Below, piece by piece: positions 24,374-34,561 of a stretch of DNA of 64,000 nucleotides. Position numbers and translations under genes: made by a program. Numbering within the stretch: position 1 is the stretch's first letter; each line of letters starts with the position of its first letter. The DNA is taken from the NCBI RefSeq assembly GCF_009467795.1, contig NZ_WIAX01000017.1, positions 41,581 through 105,580 on the forward strand, in the 5' to 3' direction. The notes under the pieces are model-generated. The model ran no database searches and was not told where the DNA came from. It was given only the letters and a program-made list of their open reading frames with translations. This stretch comes from Nesterenkonia halophila. Its GTDB lineage: Bacteria; Actinomycetota; Actinomycetes; Actinomycetales; Micrococcaceae.

Positions 24374-25281
24374 CAGGCTCCCGTCGCGGCGGTCGGCGTC
24401 TGGACGGTCAGGTCGAGGATCTCGCGCGCCTCATCGGGCGTGGCGACCTGATGGCCCAGGTCCTCGATGATCGACACGGCCCGCTCGGTGAGTGCGGCGT
24501 TGGTCGCCTTCACCCCCTTGGAGAGGTAGAGGTTGTCCTCCAGCCCCACGCGGGCGTGGCCGCCGGCGAGCACCGAGCGGGCCACCCACGGCAGCTGGTT
24601 CCGACCCAGCGAGAACGAGGTGAACTCCGCCCCCTCCGGGAGCATGTCCACCATGGTCTGCAGCAGCCGCGGATCGGCCGGGGCGCCGTAGGGGATGCCC
24701 ATGCACAGCTGATAGAGCGGCGGCGGGTCGATCAGCCCTTCGGACACCAGCACATTCGCGAACCACAGGTGGCCGGTGTCGAAGATCTCCATCTCCGGGG
24801 TCACGCCCATCCGCTGGATGGCCGCCGCGCCCTCGCGGAGCATGTCCGGGGTGGAGACGTAGACGTCGCTGCCCTCGCCGAAGTTCAGCGTGCCGCAGTC
24901 GATGGTGCAGATCTCCGGGCGCAGCTCCTCCACATGGGGCAGCCGGTCGAGGCCGGACACCAGGTCGGTGCCGGGCAGCTGGCGAGTCGGCTGCTGCGGG
25001 TCGACGACGAGGTCCCCGCCCATCCCGGCGGTCAGGTTGATCACCGGGTCGACGTCGGACTCGCGGATCAGCCGCACCGCCTCGCGGTAATGGGCGACGT
25101 CGCGGGAGCCGAGCGTGGTCTGCGGGTCACGGACGTGGATGTGGACGATCGAGGCGCCGGCGCGGGCGGCGGCGATCGCATCGGCGGCGATCTCCTCGGG
25201 GGTGACCGGGACGTTCTCGTTCCGGCCGGCGGTGTCTCCGGCGCCGGTCAGGGCGCAGGTGAGGATGACGCTCCTCGGCAT
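24373..25281 (-). CDS. cdhC: 3-dehydrocarnitine cleavage enzyme (BKACE family)
   Basis: The 302-residue protein is a beta-keto acid cleavage enzyme (formerly DUF849). The zinc ligands His47 and His49 are in SIVHIHVRDP, the third ligand Glu is in RVGLEDNLYLSKG, and GMGGDL and MEIFDTGHL are family motifs. With acetyl-CoA it converts 3-dehydrocarnitine into betainyl-CoA and acetoacetate. ACAGGAGCACACCC precedes the ATG. It is first in the coupled cdhC-cdhA-cdhB set, 209 bp after the XRE-TetR regulator on the same strand. The BKACE family has other substrates; carnitine is inferred from the dehydrogenase and thioesterase beside it. Confidence 0.88.
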   Translation of the reverse strand: MPRSVILTCALTGAGDTAGRNENVPVTPEEIAADAIAAARAGASIVHIHVRDPQTTLGSRDVAHYREAVRLIRESDVDPVINLTAGMGGDLVVDPQQPTRQLPGTDLVSGLDRLPHVEELRPEICTIDCGTLNFGEGSDVYVSTPDMLREGAAAIQRMGVTPEMEIFDTGHLWFANVLVSEGLIDPPPLYQLCMGIPYGAPADPRLLQTMVDMLPEGAEFTSFSLGRNQLPWVARSVLAGGHARVGLEDNLYLSKGVKATNAALTERAVSIIEDLGHQVATPDEAREILDLTVQTPTAATGA

Positions 25282-25410
25282 GGGTGTGCTCCTGTGCAGT
25301 CGGTGGTGCAGTCGATGGTGCTGTCAGAGGGTCCGGTGCGGACTGCCGCCGCGCCCAGTGCTGTCGCGTCCAGTGCCGTCGAGGCGGCGCCCCGCGAGCA
25401 GGACGCATCG

Positions 25411-25430
25411 CCGGACCGTCGAGGGTCCGG
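25411..25430. terminator. Hairpin after the XRE-TetR regulator gene
   Basis: CCGGACC (25411-25417) and GGTCCGG (25424-25430) form a 7-bp stem with a 6-nt loop, 60 bp past the regulator stop and upstream of cdhC. No T-tract is present. It may limit readthrough into cdhCAB. Confidence 0.4.
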
Positions 25431-25490
25431 CTGCTGAGGCGGCGGGAGGATCCGACGCGCGACGCGTCGGGGCGCGGAGGGCGCCTGGCG

Positions 25491-26420
25491 TCAGGCGGTG
25501 GCTCGGTCGGGCGGCGAGCCCTCCGAGGACGGGACGGGCCGCTCGATCGTCAGCTCGACGCCGGGGACCAGCAGCCGTCGCTGGACGTACTCGCCGATCC
25601 GTCGGGCCATGGTCTCGTCGTCCAGCACGCCGGTGAGCACCTGCGTGCCGAGGCCGTCGACCAGGGCAGTGAGCTCCTGGGCCATGGCCTCGCTGGAGCC
25701 GGGCTGGATCGCCCCGAGCTCCTGACCGTCGGCGATGGCCGCACGGACAGTCTCCGACCAGCGGCGGTAGATCTCCAGGTACTCCTCGTCGATGCCCTGC
25801 GCCAGAGCCACGCGGTTCCAGGACTGCAGCCAGATCGACCATTCCAGGCGACCGATCTCGCCGTGCGGGGACTGCATATCGAGCAGCTGCCAGAGTCGTG
25901 CCACCGGGTCGTCGACGGCGGTCAGCCGGGCGATCTGCCGACTATGGGCGAGCTTCACCGAATACATCAGCGTCGCGGCGAAGAGGTCCGGCTTGCCGGG
26001 GAAATAGTAGTGCACGGTCGCACTGGAGACGCCGGCCGCCGCGGCGACGTCGCTGACCCGCACGGCGTCGAAGCCCTTCCCGGCGAAGAGGCGCCAGGCG
26101 GCCTCGACGATCTCCCGATGTCGGCGCGCCTGGTCCGGGGACGCGGGCGTGGCGCCGGCGGTCTCCAGCTGCGGCGGGGTGACCGAGACCGAGGTGTCGT
26201 CCCCCTCCTCGCCGAGCAGCCGCCCGACGGTGACGCCGGTGCAGCGCGCGAGGTCGACGAGCTCCTGCCGGGTGAACCGGCGCTGGCCGGAGAGCGACTT
26301 CGAGAGCTTGGTCTCGTCGATCGCCGCCTCGACCGCGATCTGGCGCTGAGAGCGCCCGGCGGCCCGGATGGCCTCACGGACCCGGCGGGCCATGGCGAGG
26401 CTGCTCGTCGTGCTGGACAT
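25491..26420 (-). CDS. Fused XRE/TetR-type transcriptional regulator
   Basis: The 309-residue protein begins with an XRE-like helix-turn-helix (REAIRAAGRSQRQIAVEAAIDETKLSKSLSGQR, about residues 14-50). A linker and a complete TetR domain follow (REIVEAAWRLFAGKGFDAVRVSDVAAAAGVSSATVHYYFPGK, about 100-140) with a TetR_C ligand domain. The ATG at 26420 is preferred over the TTG at 26456 because TAGAGT lies 7 nt and TTGCGA a further 17 bp upstream, giving a leaderless promoter. It precedes cdhCAB on the same strand and faces trmB-BCCT across a perfect palindrome, so control of carnitine uptake and breakdown is likely. The two-HTH layout is uncommon; the inducer is unknown. Confidence 0.85.
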   Translation of the reverse strand: MSSTTSSLAMARRVREAIRAAGRSQRQIAVEAAIDETKLSKSLSGQRRFTRQELVDLARCTGVTVGRLLGEEGDDTSVSVTPPQLETAGATPASPDQARRHREIVEAAWRLFAGKGFDAVRVSDVAAAAGVSSATVHYYFPGKPDLFAATLMYSVKLAHSRQIARLTAVDDPVARLWQLLDMQSPHGEIGRLEWSIWLQSWNRVALAQGIDEEYLEIYRRWSETVRAAIADGQELGAIQPGSSEAMAQELTALVDGLGTQVLTGVLDDETMARRIGEYVQRRLLVPGVELTIERPVPSSEGSPPDRATA

Positions 26421-26427
26421 GGCCGCC

Positions 26428-26456
26428 ACTCTACTGATGACCGAGGGGAATCGCAA
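26428..26456 (-). promoter_or_regulatory. Promoter of the XRE-TetR gene
   Basis: On the minus strand TTGCGA (26451-26456), a 17-bp spacer and TAGAGT (26428-26433) form a good promoter 7 nt from the ATG, predicting a leaderless transcript. Confidence 0.5.
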
Positions 26457-26459
26457 GCA

Positions 26460-26476
26460 CCTGACTTTTGGTCAGG
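26460..26476. promoter_or_regulatory. Operator palindrome between overlapping divergent promoters
   Basis: CCTGAC-TTTTG-GTCAGG is a perfect 6-5-6 inverted repeat, extended by GCAA and TTGC on the outer sides. It abuts the -35 of the XRE-TetR gene and covers the -35 of the trmB-side promoter, so one bound dimer could control both directions. Confidence 0.65.
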
Positions 26477-26490
26477 ATTTGCGATACTAT
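26461..26490 (+). promoter_or_regulatory. Plus-strand promoter toward trmB
   Basis: CTGACT (26461-26466), an 18-bp spacer and TACTAT (26485-26490) form a plausible promoter. The start site would fall near 26497, leaving a leader of about 240 nt before trmB. Confidence 0.45.
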
Positions 26491-26740
26491 CGGCGACGGC
26501 GGGACCTGGTCTCCGGGTTCCGTGGACGTGGAGGACGCGCCCCTGCGGCATACCAGGCAGAGGAGGAACCCGAGGCACGGAGCGCGTCCGATAGGATGGG
26601 ACGTCGTCACTGATCGACGGCGAGCCGCCGACTCGATCACTGCGCATCGCCGCACCGACGATGCACCGTTGATGCACCGACACCGCACCGACCTGCGGCC
26701 CGCGCACCCCGCGGCGTCGCACCAGAGGAGAATCCGGCCC

Positions 26741-27589
26741 GTGCCCGAGCAGTCGCAGCCCTCCGCACCGCAGACCGCGGCGACGCACCGTCGTCGCCCG
26801 CTGTCCTTCGTGCGGCGGAGCAACCGGCTCTCTCCGCGGCGCCAGCGCGCCTGGGACGCCGCACTGGGCCATGAGCTGCTGGACCTGCCCCACGGCGAGC
26901 GGGACACCACCGTCGCCGAGGGGATCACCGTCGACTGGGACCGCGAGTTCGGCCGGTCGGCGCCGCTGATCGTCGAGATCGGCTCGGGCTCCGGCGAGGC
27001 GGTGGCCCATGCGGCCGCCGCGCACCCGGAGACGAACTTCCTGGCCGTGGAGGTCTATCGGCCCGGCGTCGCCCAGCTGGTCAGCCGGCTGCGACGCGAA
27101 GGGCTGACGAACGTGCGGGTGGCCTGCCTGGACGCGACCGAGGTGCTGGACAAGCTGCTGACGGCCGGATCGGCCTCCGAGGTGTGGATCTTCTTCCCGG
27201 ACCCCTGGCACAAGAAGAAGCACACCAAGCGGCGTCTGGTGCAGCCGGCCTTCGCCGAGGCCGTCGCCCGGGTCCTGCCCGACGGCGGCGTCTGGCGGCT
27301 GGCCACGGACTGGTCCGGCTACGCGGCGCAGATGCGTGAGGTCGTCGCCGGCTCGCCGGCCTTCGTCAACCCGCACGAGGGCCGACTGGCCGGCGAGGAG
27401 TCGCCGCTGACGCAGGTGCGGCGCCTGGGCCTGGAGAAGGAGGAGCCGCTGGACGACGACGAGGCGATCGACCCCGTCGGCGGCTGGGCTCCGCGCTTCT
27501 CCGGACGGGTGCAGACCGATTTCGAGTCCAAGGCGCTCCAGGCCGGCCGACGCATCTTCGACCTCACCGCAGTCCGTCACATCTCCTGA
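26741..27589 (+). CDS. trmB: tRNA (guanine-N7)-methyltransferase
   Basis: The 282-residue protein has the TrmB signatures VEIGSGSGEAVAHAA, TNFLAVEVYRPGVAQLVSRL and FFPDPWHKKKHTKRRLVQPAFAEAVARVL, and a C-terminal VQTDFESKALQAGRRIFDL. It methylates G46 in the variable loop of tRNAs with S-adenosylmethionine. The GTG at 26741 after AGAGGAG is the chosen start; upstream codons in the same frame cross the promoter. Its N-terminal 35 residues are basic and outside the family core. It lies between a divergent catabolic regulator and a BCCT carrier, an odd location for a tRNA-modification gene. Confidence 0.93.
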   Translation: MPEQSQPSAPQTAATHRRRPLSFVRRSNRLSPRRQRAWDAALGHELLDLPHGERDTTVAEGITVDWDREFGRSAPLIVEIGSGSGEAVAHAAAAHPETNFLAVEVYRPGVAQLVSRLRREGLTNVRVACLDATEVLDKLLTAGSASEVWIFFPDPWHKKKHTKRRLVQPAFAEAVARVLPDGGVWRLATDWSGYAAQMREVVAGSPAFVNPHEGRLAGEESPLTQVRRLGLEKEEPLDDDEAIDPVGGWAPRFSGRVQTDFESKALQAGRRIFDLTAVRHIS

Positions 27590-27869
27590 CGTCCACCTCC
27601 CGCCGCGCGACTGCAGGCCGCGCGCCGTCGCGACGCCGCACTCCCCCGCCTCCGGCCCGCCGGACGCGGTGACGGAGACTCGGCGTCGCCGTCGACGCCG
27701 CCCGGCAGTCCGGCGTGCATGCGCGGCGCCCCGCGCCGCAGATGCACCGCGCGCCGCCGTGCCCGCGTCCCTGCCCGGGACGCGCGCCGTCGGCGCGGAC
27801 CGCATGGCCGCAGGCATGATCGACGAGGTCGACATGTTCGACGACGAGACGAACGAGGTGTGAGAACCC
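27590..27869 (+). other. 280-bp spacer between trmB and the BCCT carrier
   Basis: The spacer is arginine-codon-like GC-rich DNA without a clear terminator. A short frame ending at 27863 encodes an acidic peptide and stops 6 bp before the BCCT ATG, but nothing supports it as a gene. GAGGTGTGAG just upstream of 27870 serves as the BCCT ribosome binding site. Confidence 0.4.
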
Positions 27870-30020
27870 ATGGCTGATGATCAGCCGCCGAACACCCGCC
27901 CCGAGGGCGGAGACGATCCCGCGCAGGATTCCACGCAGGATGCCGCACAGAGTCCGGGCCGGACCGCGGAGGAGCGCTCCCGCTCCCGCCGCGCCACCGA
28001 CGCCACGCGTCGCGCCGGACAGGCCCTGGGCCGCATCAGCCTCTACTCCCGGCGCGACTACCCGCACGACATCCACCCGGCCCTGGTGCCGGGGCTCGCC
28101 ATCGACGAGCAGCGCCGCCGCTACCGGGTGGACAAAGTGGTGTTCCTCATCGCCGGCGCGCTCACCGTGGCCTTCGTCATCTGGGGCATCGTGAACCCCG
28201 CGAGCGTCTCCACCGTCTCCGGCGCGGCCTTCACCTGGACCATGGAGAACCTGGGCTGGCTGTTCAACGTCGTCGCGATCGCCGTGCTGGTCTTCCTGCT
28301 CATCGTCGCCTTCAGCCGGTACGGGAGGATCCCGCTGGGCAAGGACGGCGAGGAGGCCGAATACTCGACCTTCGCCTGGGTCGCGATGCTCTTCGCCGCC
28401 GGCATCGGCATCGCCGTGCTGTTCTTCGGCCCCTACGAGCCGATGGACCACTACCAGCACCCGGCTCCGCTCACGGCGGCGCCGGAGACGCCAGAGGCGC
28501 TGCACCGCGGCATGGCGCAGGTCTTCTACCACTGGGGCTTCCACGCCTGGGCGATGTACGCCCTCGTCGGCGGCGCCGTCGCCTATGCGGCCTACCGCCG
28601 CGGCCGGGTGCTGCTGATGTCCTCGATCTTCCGCAGCCTCTTCGGCCGGCGGCAGTCCGAGGGCTTCGCCGGCCAGCTGGTCGACATCTTCGCGATCATC
28701 GCCACGCTCTTCGGCACAGCGGCCGCCCTGGGCATCGCCGCGATGCAGATCGGCCAGGGCGTCACGATCATCACAGGTGTCGACGAGCTGACCAACACCG
28801 CTCTGGTGGTCGTCATCTGCGTGCTGACCATCGGCTTCGTGCTCTCGGCGGTCTCCGGCGTCTCGCGCGGCATCCGCTACCTCTCCAGCATCAACATCGT
28901 GCTGACCGTCGCCCTGGTCGGCCTGGTCTTCATCCTGGGCCCGACGCTCTTCCTGCTGAACCTGCTGCCGGCGTCGATCATGGAGTATTTCAACTCGATG
29001 TTCGAGATGATGGGCCGGTCGGCCTCCTGGGGCCAGGAGACGCTGGACTACCAGTCGGCGCAGACGGTCTACTACTGGGCCTGGTGGATCTCCTGGTCGC
29101 CGTTCGTGGGCATCTTCATTGCCCGCATCTCCCGCGGCCGCAGCATCCGTCAGTTCATCCTCGGCACCATCCTGATCCCGTCGACGCTGCTCTTCGTCGC
29201 CTACGGCATCATGGGCGGCACCTCGATCTGGATGTACCGCGAGGGCATCGAGGGCTTCAGCGACGAGATGGCCGCCCCGACGGTGTTCTTCACCATCGTG
29301 GAGAACCTGCCGGCGCTGGACTGGCTGCCGCTGCTGATCATCGTGGTGCTGGCGATCTTCTTCATCACCTCCACCGACTCCGCCTCAGTGGTCATGGGCA
29401 TGCTCACCACCCGCGGCGACCAGAAGCCGCGCAGCTGGGTCGTGGTCTTCTGGGGCCTGGTGATGACCGGCATCGCCGTGGTCATGCTGCTGCTCGGCGA
29501 CGCCACCGCCCTGCAGGGGCTGCAGTCGCTGGTGATCATCACCGCAGTGCCCTTCGCGATCATCATGCTGCTCATCATGGTCGCCTGGTTCCGCGAGCTC
29601 GGCACCGATCCGCGGGCGCTGCGCACCAAGTACGGCGAGAAGGCGCTGCGCGACGCGGTGATCGACGGCGTGGACCGCTACGGCGACGACTTCACCCTGC
29701 AGGTCGTGCCCACCGCTCCGGGCTTCGGCGCCGGCGCGGGCGTCGACTCGGAGGACCCGATGTACACCGAGTGGTACCAGCGCACCGACGAGAACGACGT
29801 GCCGGTGGGCTACGACTTCACCACCGGCGAGTGGGAGGACGGCTGGACTCCGGAGGAGGACGACGAGTGGCACGGCGACGTCGAGAACTACAACCCGGCG
29901 ACGACGCTGGCCACCGCTCCGGTGCCGGTGGTGTCCGCGGACGGCACCGTCCAGGACCCCGCGCAGGATGCGGACGACCCGGAGGAGCCGGAGCCCGAGC
30001 CCGAGTCCGCTCCGCGCTGA
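27870..30020 (+). CDS. BCCT-family betaine/carnitine/choline transporter
   Basis: The 716-residue protein has about 12 transmembrane helices and BCCT landmarks. These are the glycine-rich TM3 segment AAGIGIAVLFFGPYEPM, the TM4 aromatic region YHWGFHAWAMYALVGGAVAYAAYRRG, and the TM8 signature YYWAWWISWSPFVGIFIARISRGRSIRQFI. The N-terminal 75 residues are hydrophilic and the C-terminal 130 residues are acidic and proline-rich, as in osmosensing BetP-like carriers. Such carriers import trimethylammonium compounds with Na+ or H+. Its location two genes from a carnitine degradation cluster suggests carnitine or glycine betaine as substrate; the sequence alone does not decide. Confidence 0.93.
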   Translation: MADDQPPNTRPEGGDDPAQDSTQDAAQSPGRTAEERSRSRRATDATRRAGQALGRISLYSRRDYPHDIHPALVPGLAIDEQRRRYRVDKVVFLIAGALTVAFVIWGIVNPASVSTVSGAAFTWTMENLGWLFNVVAIAVLVFLLIVAFSRYGRIPLGKDGEEAEYSTFAWVAMLFAAGIGIAVLFFGPYEPMDHYQHPAPLTAAPETPEALHRGMAQVFYHWGFHAWAMYALVGGAVAYAAYRRGRVLLMSSIFRSLFGRRQSEGFAGQLVDIFAIIATLFGTAAALGIAAMQIGQGVTIITGVDELTNTALVVVICVLTIGFVLSAVSGVSRGIRYLSSINIVLTVALVGLVFILGPTLFLLNLLPASIMEYFNSMFEMMGRSASWGQETLDYQSAQTVYYWAWWISWSPFVGIFIARISRGRSIRQFILGTILIPSTLLFVAYGIMGGTSIWMYREGIEGFSDEMAAPTVFFTIVENLPALDWLPLLIIVVLAIFFITSTDSASVVMGMLTTRGDQKPRSWVVVFWGLVMTGIAVVMLLLGDATALQGLQSLVIITAVPFAIIMLLIMVAWFRELGTDPRALRTKYGEKALRDAVIDGVDRYGDDFTLQVVPTAPGFGAGAGVDSEDPMYTEWYQRTDENDVPVGYDFTTGEWEDGWTPEEDDEWHGDVENYNPATTLATAPVPVVSADGTVQDPAQDADDPEEPEPEPESAPR

Positions 30021-30040
30021 CCGGCGTCGGCTGAGACGCA

Positions 30041-30110
30041 TCGAGCGGGGGATCCCTCGTGGTGCCGATGCCCGACACCGGGCGCGGACCGCGAGGGATC
30101 CCCCGCTCGA
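30041..30110. terminator. Perfect 19-bp inverted repeat between BCCT and hspR
   Basis: Arms 30041-30059 (TCGAGCGGGGGATCCCTCG) and 30092-30110 are exactly complementary around a 32-nt loop. The element lies between two convergent genes and is likely a bidirectional terminator. The core CATCGAGCGGGGGAT (30039-30053) recurs with two changes at 48491. Confidence 0.7.
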
Positions 30111-30134
30111 CGTGCACAGAGGGCGCGCGTGGAG

Positions 30135-30656
30135 TCAGCGACGCCGGCGCGGCGGATCCCAGAGCACCATGGCCTGGGTCCGCGGCTGGGGCCGTCGGCC
30201 ATGGGCGACGGTGACGACGTCGCCGTGCGGCCCGACGGCGAAGACCCGCGGGCGGTTCGCGTGCCGCTCGGACTCGCGCAGCTCGTAGCGGAGCTCGTCG
30301 ACGGTGGCCTCCAGCTCCTCGACGCGATTCTGCAGCTCGATGACCCGCCGGATGCCCTCCAGCGAGACGCCCTCCTGCGAGAGCTGCTGGATCTGGCGGA
30401 GCTGCTCGACGTCGTAGGGCGAGTAGCGACGGTGCCGGCCGCCCTGTCGCCGCGGGATGACCAGGCCGATGCGGTCGTACTGGCGCAGCGTCTGCGGATG
30501 CATCTCCGCGAGCTCGGCGGCCACCGAGATCACGAAGAGCGGCGCATGCCGGTGCTCGGCACGCTGCATGCGCGGGTCCTCGCCGCCGGCGCCGGAGGAG
30601 CCGCCCGGGGCGGCGGCAGCGGCGGACGTCCGGCGATCCCGTGGGCGCTGGACCAT
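30135..30656 (-). CDS. hspR: Heat-shock repressor HspR (MerR family)
   Basis: The 173-residue protein has a MerR helix-turn-helix (FVISVAAELAEMHPQTLRQYDRIGLVIPRRQGGRHRRYS) followed by a coiled-coil helix (IRRVIELQNRVEELEATVDELRYELRE). In actinobacteria HspR binds HAIR elements with DnaK as co-repressor and closes the feedback loop on the dnaK operon. Two HAIR sites lie upstream of dnaK here. It is the last gene of the operon and its start overlaps the dnaJ stop (TGATG). The 30-residue N-terminal low-complexity segment is longer than in most homologues. Confidence 0.95.
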   Translation of the reverse strand: MVQRPRDRRTSAAAAAPGGSSGAGGEDPRMQRAEHRHAPLFVISVAAELAEMHPQTLRQYDRIGLVIPRRQGGRHRRYSPYDVEQLRQIQQLSQEGVSLEGIRRVIELQNRVEELEATVDELRYELRESERHANRPRVFAVGPHGDVVTVAHGRRPQPRTQAMVLWDPPRRRR

Positions 30657-31645
30657 CAGACCGCCGCCTTCGACTCCAGCCCGTCGCGCGGATCGACGTC
30701 GGCGGTGGCCTCCGCATAGCGGCGGACCGCCTCGAGCGCCTCCTCGGGCAGCTCGGCGGGCACCTGGACGTCGACGGTGACGAGCATGTCGCCGCTGGCG
30801 GACTTCCGGCGGATGCCGTGGCCCTTCAGCCGCAGCACCTTGCCTGTGGTGGTGCCGGCCGGGACCTTGATGCGGACCCGCTCGCCGTGCACGGTGGGCA
30901 CCTCGACCGTCGCCCCGAGGGCGGCCTCGTCGAAGGACACCGGCAGGTGCATGCGGATGGCGTCGCCGTCGCGCTCATACAGCCGATGCGGACTGATGGA
31001 GACCTCGACCAGCAGGTCGCCGGCGCCGGCCGGGCTCTGCTGGCCCTTGCCCTTGACCCGGACCTTCTGGCCCTCCTTCACGCCGGCGGGGATGCGCACG
31101 TCGATGACGTTCCCGTCGGGCTCGCGCAGCCCGACGGTGGTCCCGCGCACCGCGCCGCCGAAGGAGATGGTCGTCTTCGCCGTGCGGTCGGCTCCCTTGG
31201 CCGGCGCGCCGCCGCCGAAGCCCCCGCCGAACGGAGAGCCGCCCATGCCGCCGAAGAGATCGGTGAAGTCCGGGCCGCCGCGGCCGCCGCGGGGCTGTCC
31301 CCCGCCGAAGCCGCCCTCGTTGAACAGCCCGCCGAAGAGGTCCTCGAAGCCGGCGCCCCCGGCCGCGCCGCCGGCGCCGCCGCCCGGCGCGCCGGAGAAG
31401 CGGGCGCCGGATCCCATCGCCCGGATCGCGTCGTACTGCTGACGCTGCTCGGGGTCGGTGAGCACGGTGTGGGCCTCGGCGACGTCCTTGAACTTCCGCT
31501 CGGCCTCCTCGTCCCCCGGGTTGGTGTCCGGGTGATGCTTGCGCGCGAGCTTGCGGTACGCCTTCTTGATCTCCTCGTCCGAGGCGTCCTTCGAGACGCC
31601 GAGGATGGCGTAGAAGTCCTTGTCGACCCAGTCCTGCGAGGCCAC
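30656..31645 (-). CDS. dnaJ: DnaJ-type co-chaperone without zinc finger
   Basis: The 329-residue protein begins with a GTG after GGGAGGGAGG. It has a J domain (residues about 9-75, HPD at 38-40), a Gly/Phe-rich linker (about 85-150) and a CbpA/DnaJ C-terminal substrate-binding region ([36 protein letters not shown]). The CxxCxGxG zinc-finger repeats of type I DnaJ are absent, so it is a type II J protein placed in the dnaK operon. It stimulates DnaK ATP hydrolysis. A 25-bp palindrome separates it from grpE. Confidence 0.92.
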   Translation of the reverse strand: MASQDWVDKDFYAILGVSKDASDEEIKKAYRKLARKHHPDTNPGDEEAERKFKDVAEAHTVLTDPEQRQQYDAIRAMGSGARFSGAPGGGAGGAAGGAGFEDLFGGLFNEGGFGGGQPRGGRGGPDFTDLFGGMGGSPFGGGFGGGAPAKGADRTAKTTISFGGAVRGTTVGLREPDGNVIDVRIPAGVKEGQKVRVKGKGQQSPAGAGDLLVEVSISPHRLYERDGDAIRMHLPVSFDEAALGATVEVPTVHGERVRIKVPAGTTTGKVLRLKGHGIRRKSASGDMLVTVDVQVPAELPEEALEAVRRYAEATADVDPRDGLESKAAV

Positions 31646-31734
31646 GGCGCCTCCCTCCCCATTGCTGCGGAATCCTGCGATGCGTTGAAAAGTCTGTGCT
31701 GGACAGCCCGTGCTGGACGTCCAGTGCTGTGTGC

Positions 31735-31784
31735 GGCCGGTCCGTCGACGGCTCCCTCCGGAGGGAGCCGCCGACGGACCGGCC
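31735..31784. repeat. Loop-less 25-bp palindrome between grpE and dnaJ
   Basis: Arms 31735-31759 and 31760-31784 meet with no loop bases and differ by one mismatch. The element lies inside the dnaK-grpE-dnaJ-hspR operon, 137 bp before dnaJ. It could attenuate transcription or protect the upstream dnaK-grpE message after processing. Confidence 0.7.
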
Positions 31785-31866
31785 CCGGCCGCGGGGAGAC
31801 CCGGGCGATGCTCGCCCGGACCGCCCCGCGACGGATCGGTTCAGGCCCGACCGGCCGGGATCGGCG

Positions 31867-32637
31867 TCATTCCGCCGGACCGGTGGAGACCATCACCTGG
31901 GCGGCGCGCAGCACGCGGTCGCCGTGACGGTAGCCGGCCCGCAGCATGGCAGCCACGTGGTCGGCCTCGATGCTCTCGTGCGGCTGCTGCATGAGAGCCT
32001 CGTGGACGGTCGGGTCGAACGGGACGCCGACCTCGTCGATGACCTCGAGCCCCTGCTGGGCCAGCGTGCTCTCCAGCTTCGAGGCGATGGCCGCGAAGGG
32101 GCCGTCCTCGAGGTCGCCGGCCTGGCGGGCCGCGGCGATGTCGTCGAGCACCGGCATCAGTGCCGCGATGACCTCGCCGACGCTGCGGTCGCGGTCCGTC
32201 GCCCGGTCCCGATCCATCCGACGCCGGTAGTTGGCGTACTCGGCCTGGACCCGCTGCAGGTCGGCCTGCAGCTCGGCCTCGCGCTCCGAGGCCGAGGCCG
32301 GGACCTCCTCGGAGGCCTCGGCCGCCTCGTCCTCCGAGACGACCTCGCCGTCGACGGCGACCTCACCCTCGGCCGTGCCGGCCGAGTCGGCCGGCGCCTC
32401 GCGGAGGACCTCCTCGGCCTGGCTCAGCGGATCCTTCACCGCGTCCTGCTCGGCCGCGGCCTCCGCCGGGGACTCGGCGTCCGGCTCGGCGCCGGCGTCG
32501 GACGCCTCGCCGCCGTCGCGCAGCTCGCCGGTCTCCGGGTCGACCCGCCGCCGGTCGGTGAAGCGGATCGGCTCCGGCTGCTCAGAACCGTCGCCTTCCG
32601 GCTCGATCCCGTCGGGGTGCTGGCTCTGATCTGCCAT
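31867..32637 (-). CDS. grpE: Nucleotide exchange factor GrpE
   Basis: The 256-residue protein has the GrpE core: a long helix (REAELQADLQRVQAEYANYRRRMDRDR, from about residue 125), VIAALMPVLDDIAAARQAGDL, and the C-terminal beta domain with PFDPTVHEALMQQPHESIEADHVAAMLRAGYRHGDRVLRAAQVMVS. It exchanges ADP for ATP on DnaK. The first 120 residues are acidic and disordered, longer than in E. coli. The ATG at 32637 has GAGAGG upstream; it follows dnaK by 13 bp. Confidence 0.95.
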   Translation of the reverse strand: MADQSQHPDGIEPEGDGSEQPEPIRFTDRRRVDPETGELRDGGEASDAGAEPDAESPAEAAAEQDAVKDPLSQAEEVLREAPADSAGTAEGEVAVDGEVVSEDEAAEASEEVPASASEREAELQADLQRVQAEYANYRRRMDRDRATDRDRSVGEVIAALMPVLDDIAAARQAGDLEDGPFAAIASKLESTLAQQGLEVIDEVGVPFDPTVHEALMQQPHESIEADHVAAMLRAGYRHGDRVLRAAQVMVSTGPAE

Positions 32638-32650
32638 CAGCGTCGACCTC

Positions 32651-34525
<1,875 letters not shown>

Positions 34526-34561
34526 GAGGGGTCTCCCTTCGATGGACTGCTGGTGCTTCTG

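Larger units (their letters stand above)
26421..26740. promoter_or_regulatory. Divergent regulator/trmB intergenic region
   Basis: This 320-bp gap holds the promoter of the XRE-TetR gene, a 17-bp palindrome (26460-26476), and a plus-strand promoter candidate CTGACT-N18-TACTAT (26461-26490). The rest, about 26500-26720, is a leader rich in GCACCG repeats near 26650-26700 with no convincing coding frame. AT content is locally high at 26455-26490. Confidence 0.6.

Noticed and set aside
25282..25400. GTGCAGTCG/GTGCTGTCG-like repeats upstream of cdhC as a possible operator array
   Set aside because: The copies are imperfect and irregularly spaced, and similar Gln/Val/Ser-like triplets are common in this composition.
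27804..27863. Short acidic reading frame just before the BCCT carrier
   Set aside because: It has no ribosome binding site, no recognisable family and only 19 codons; the proximity may be chance.
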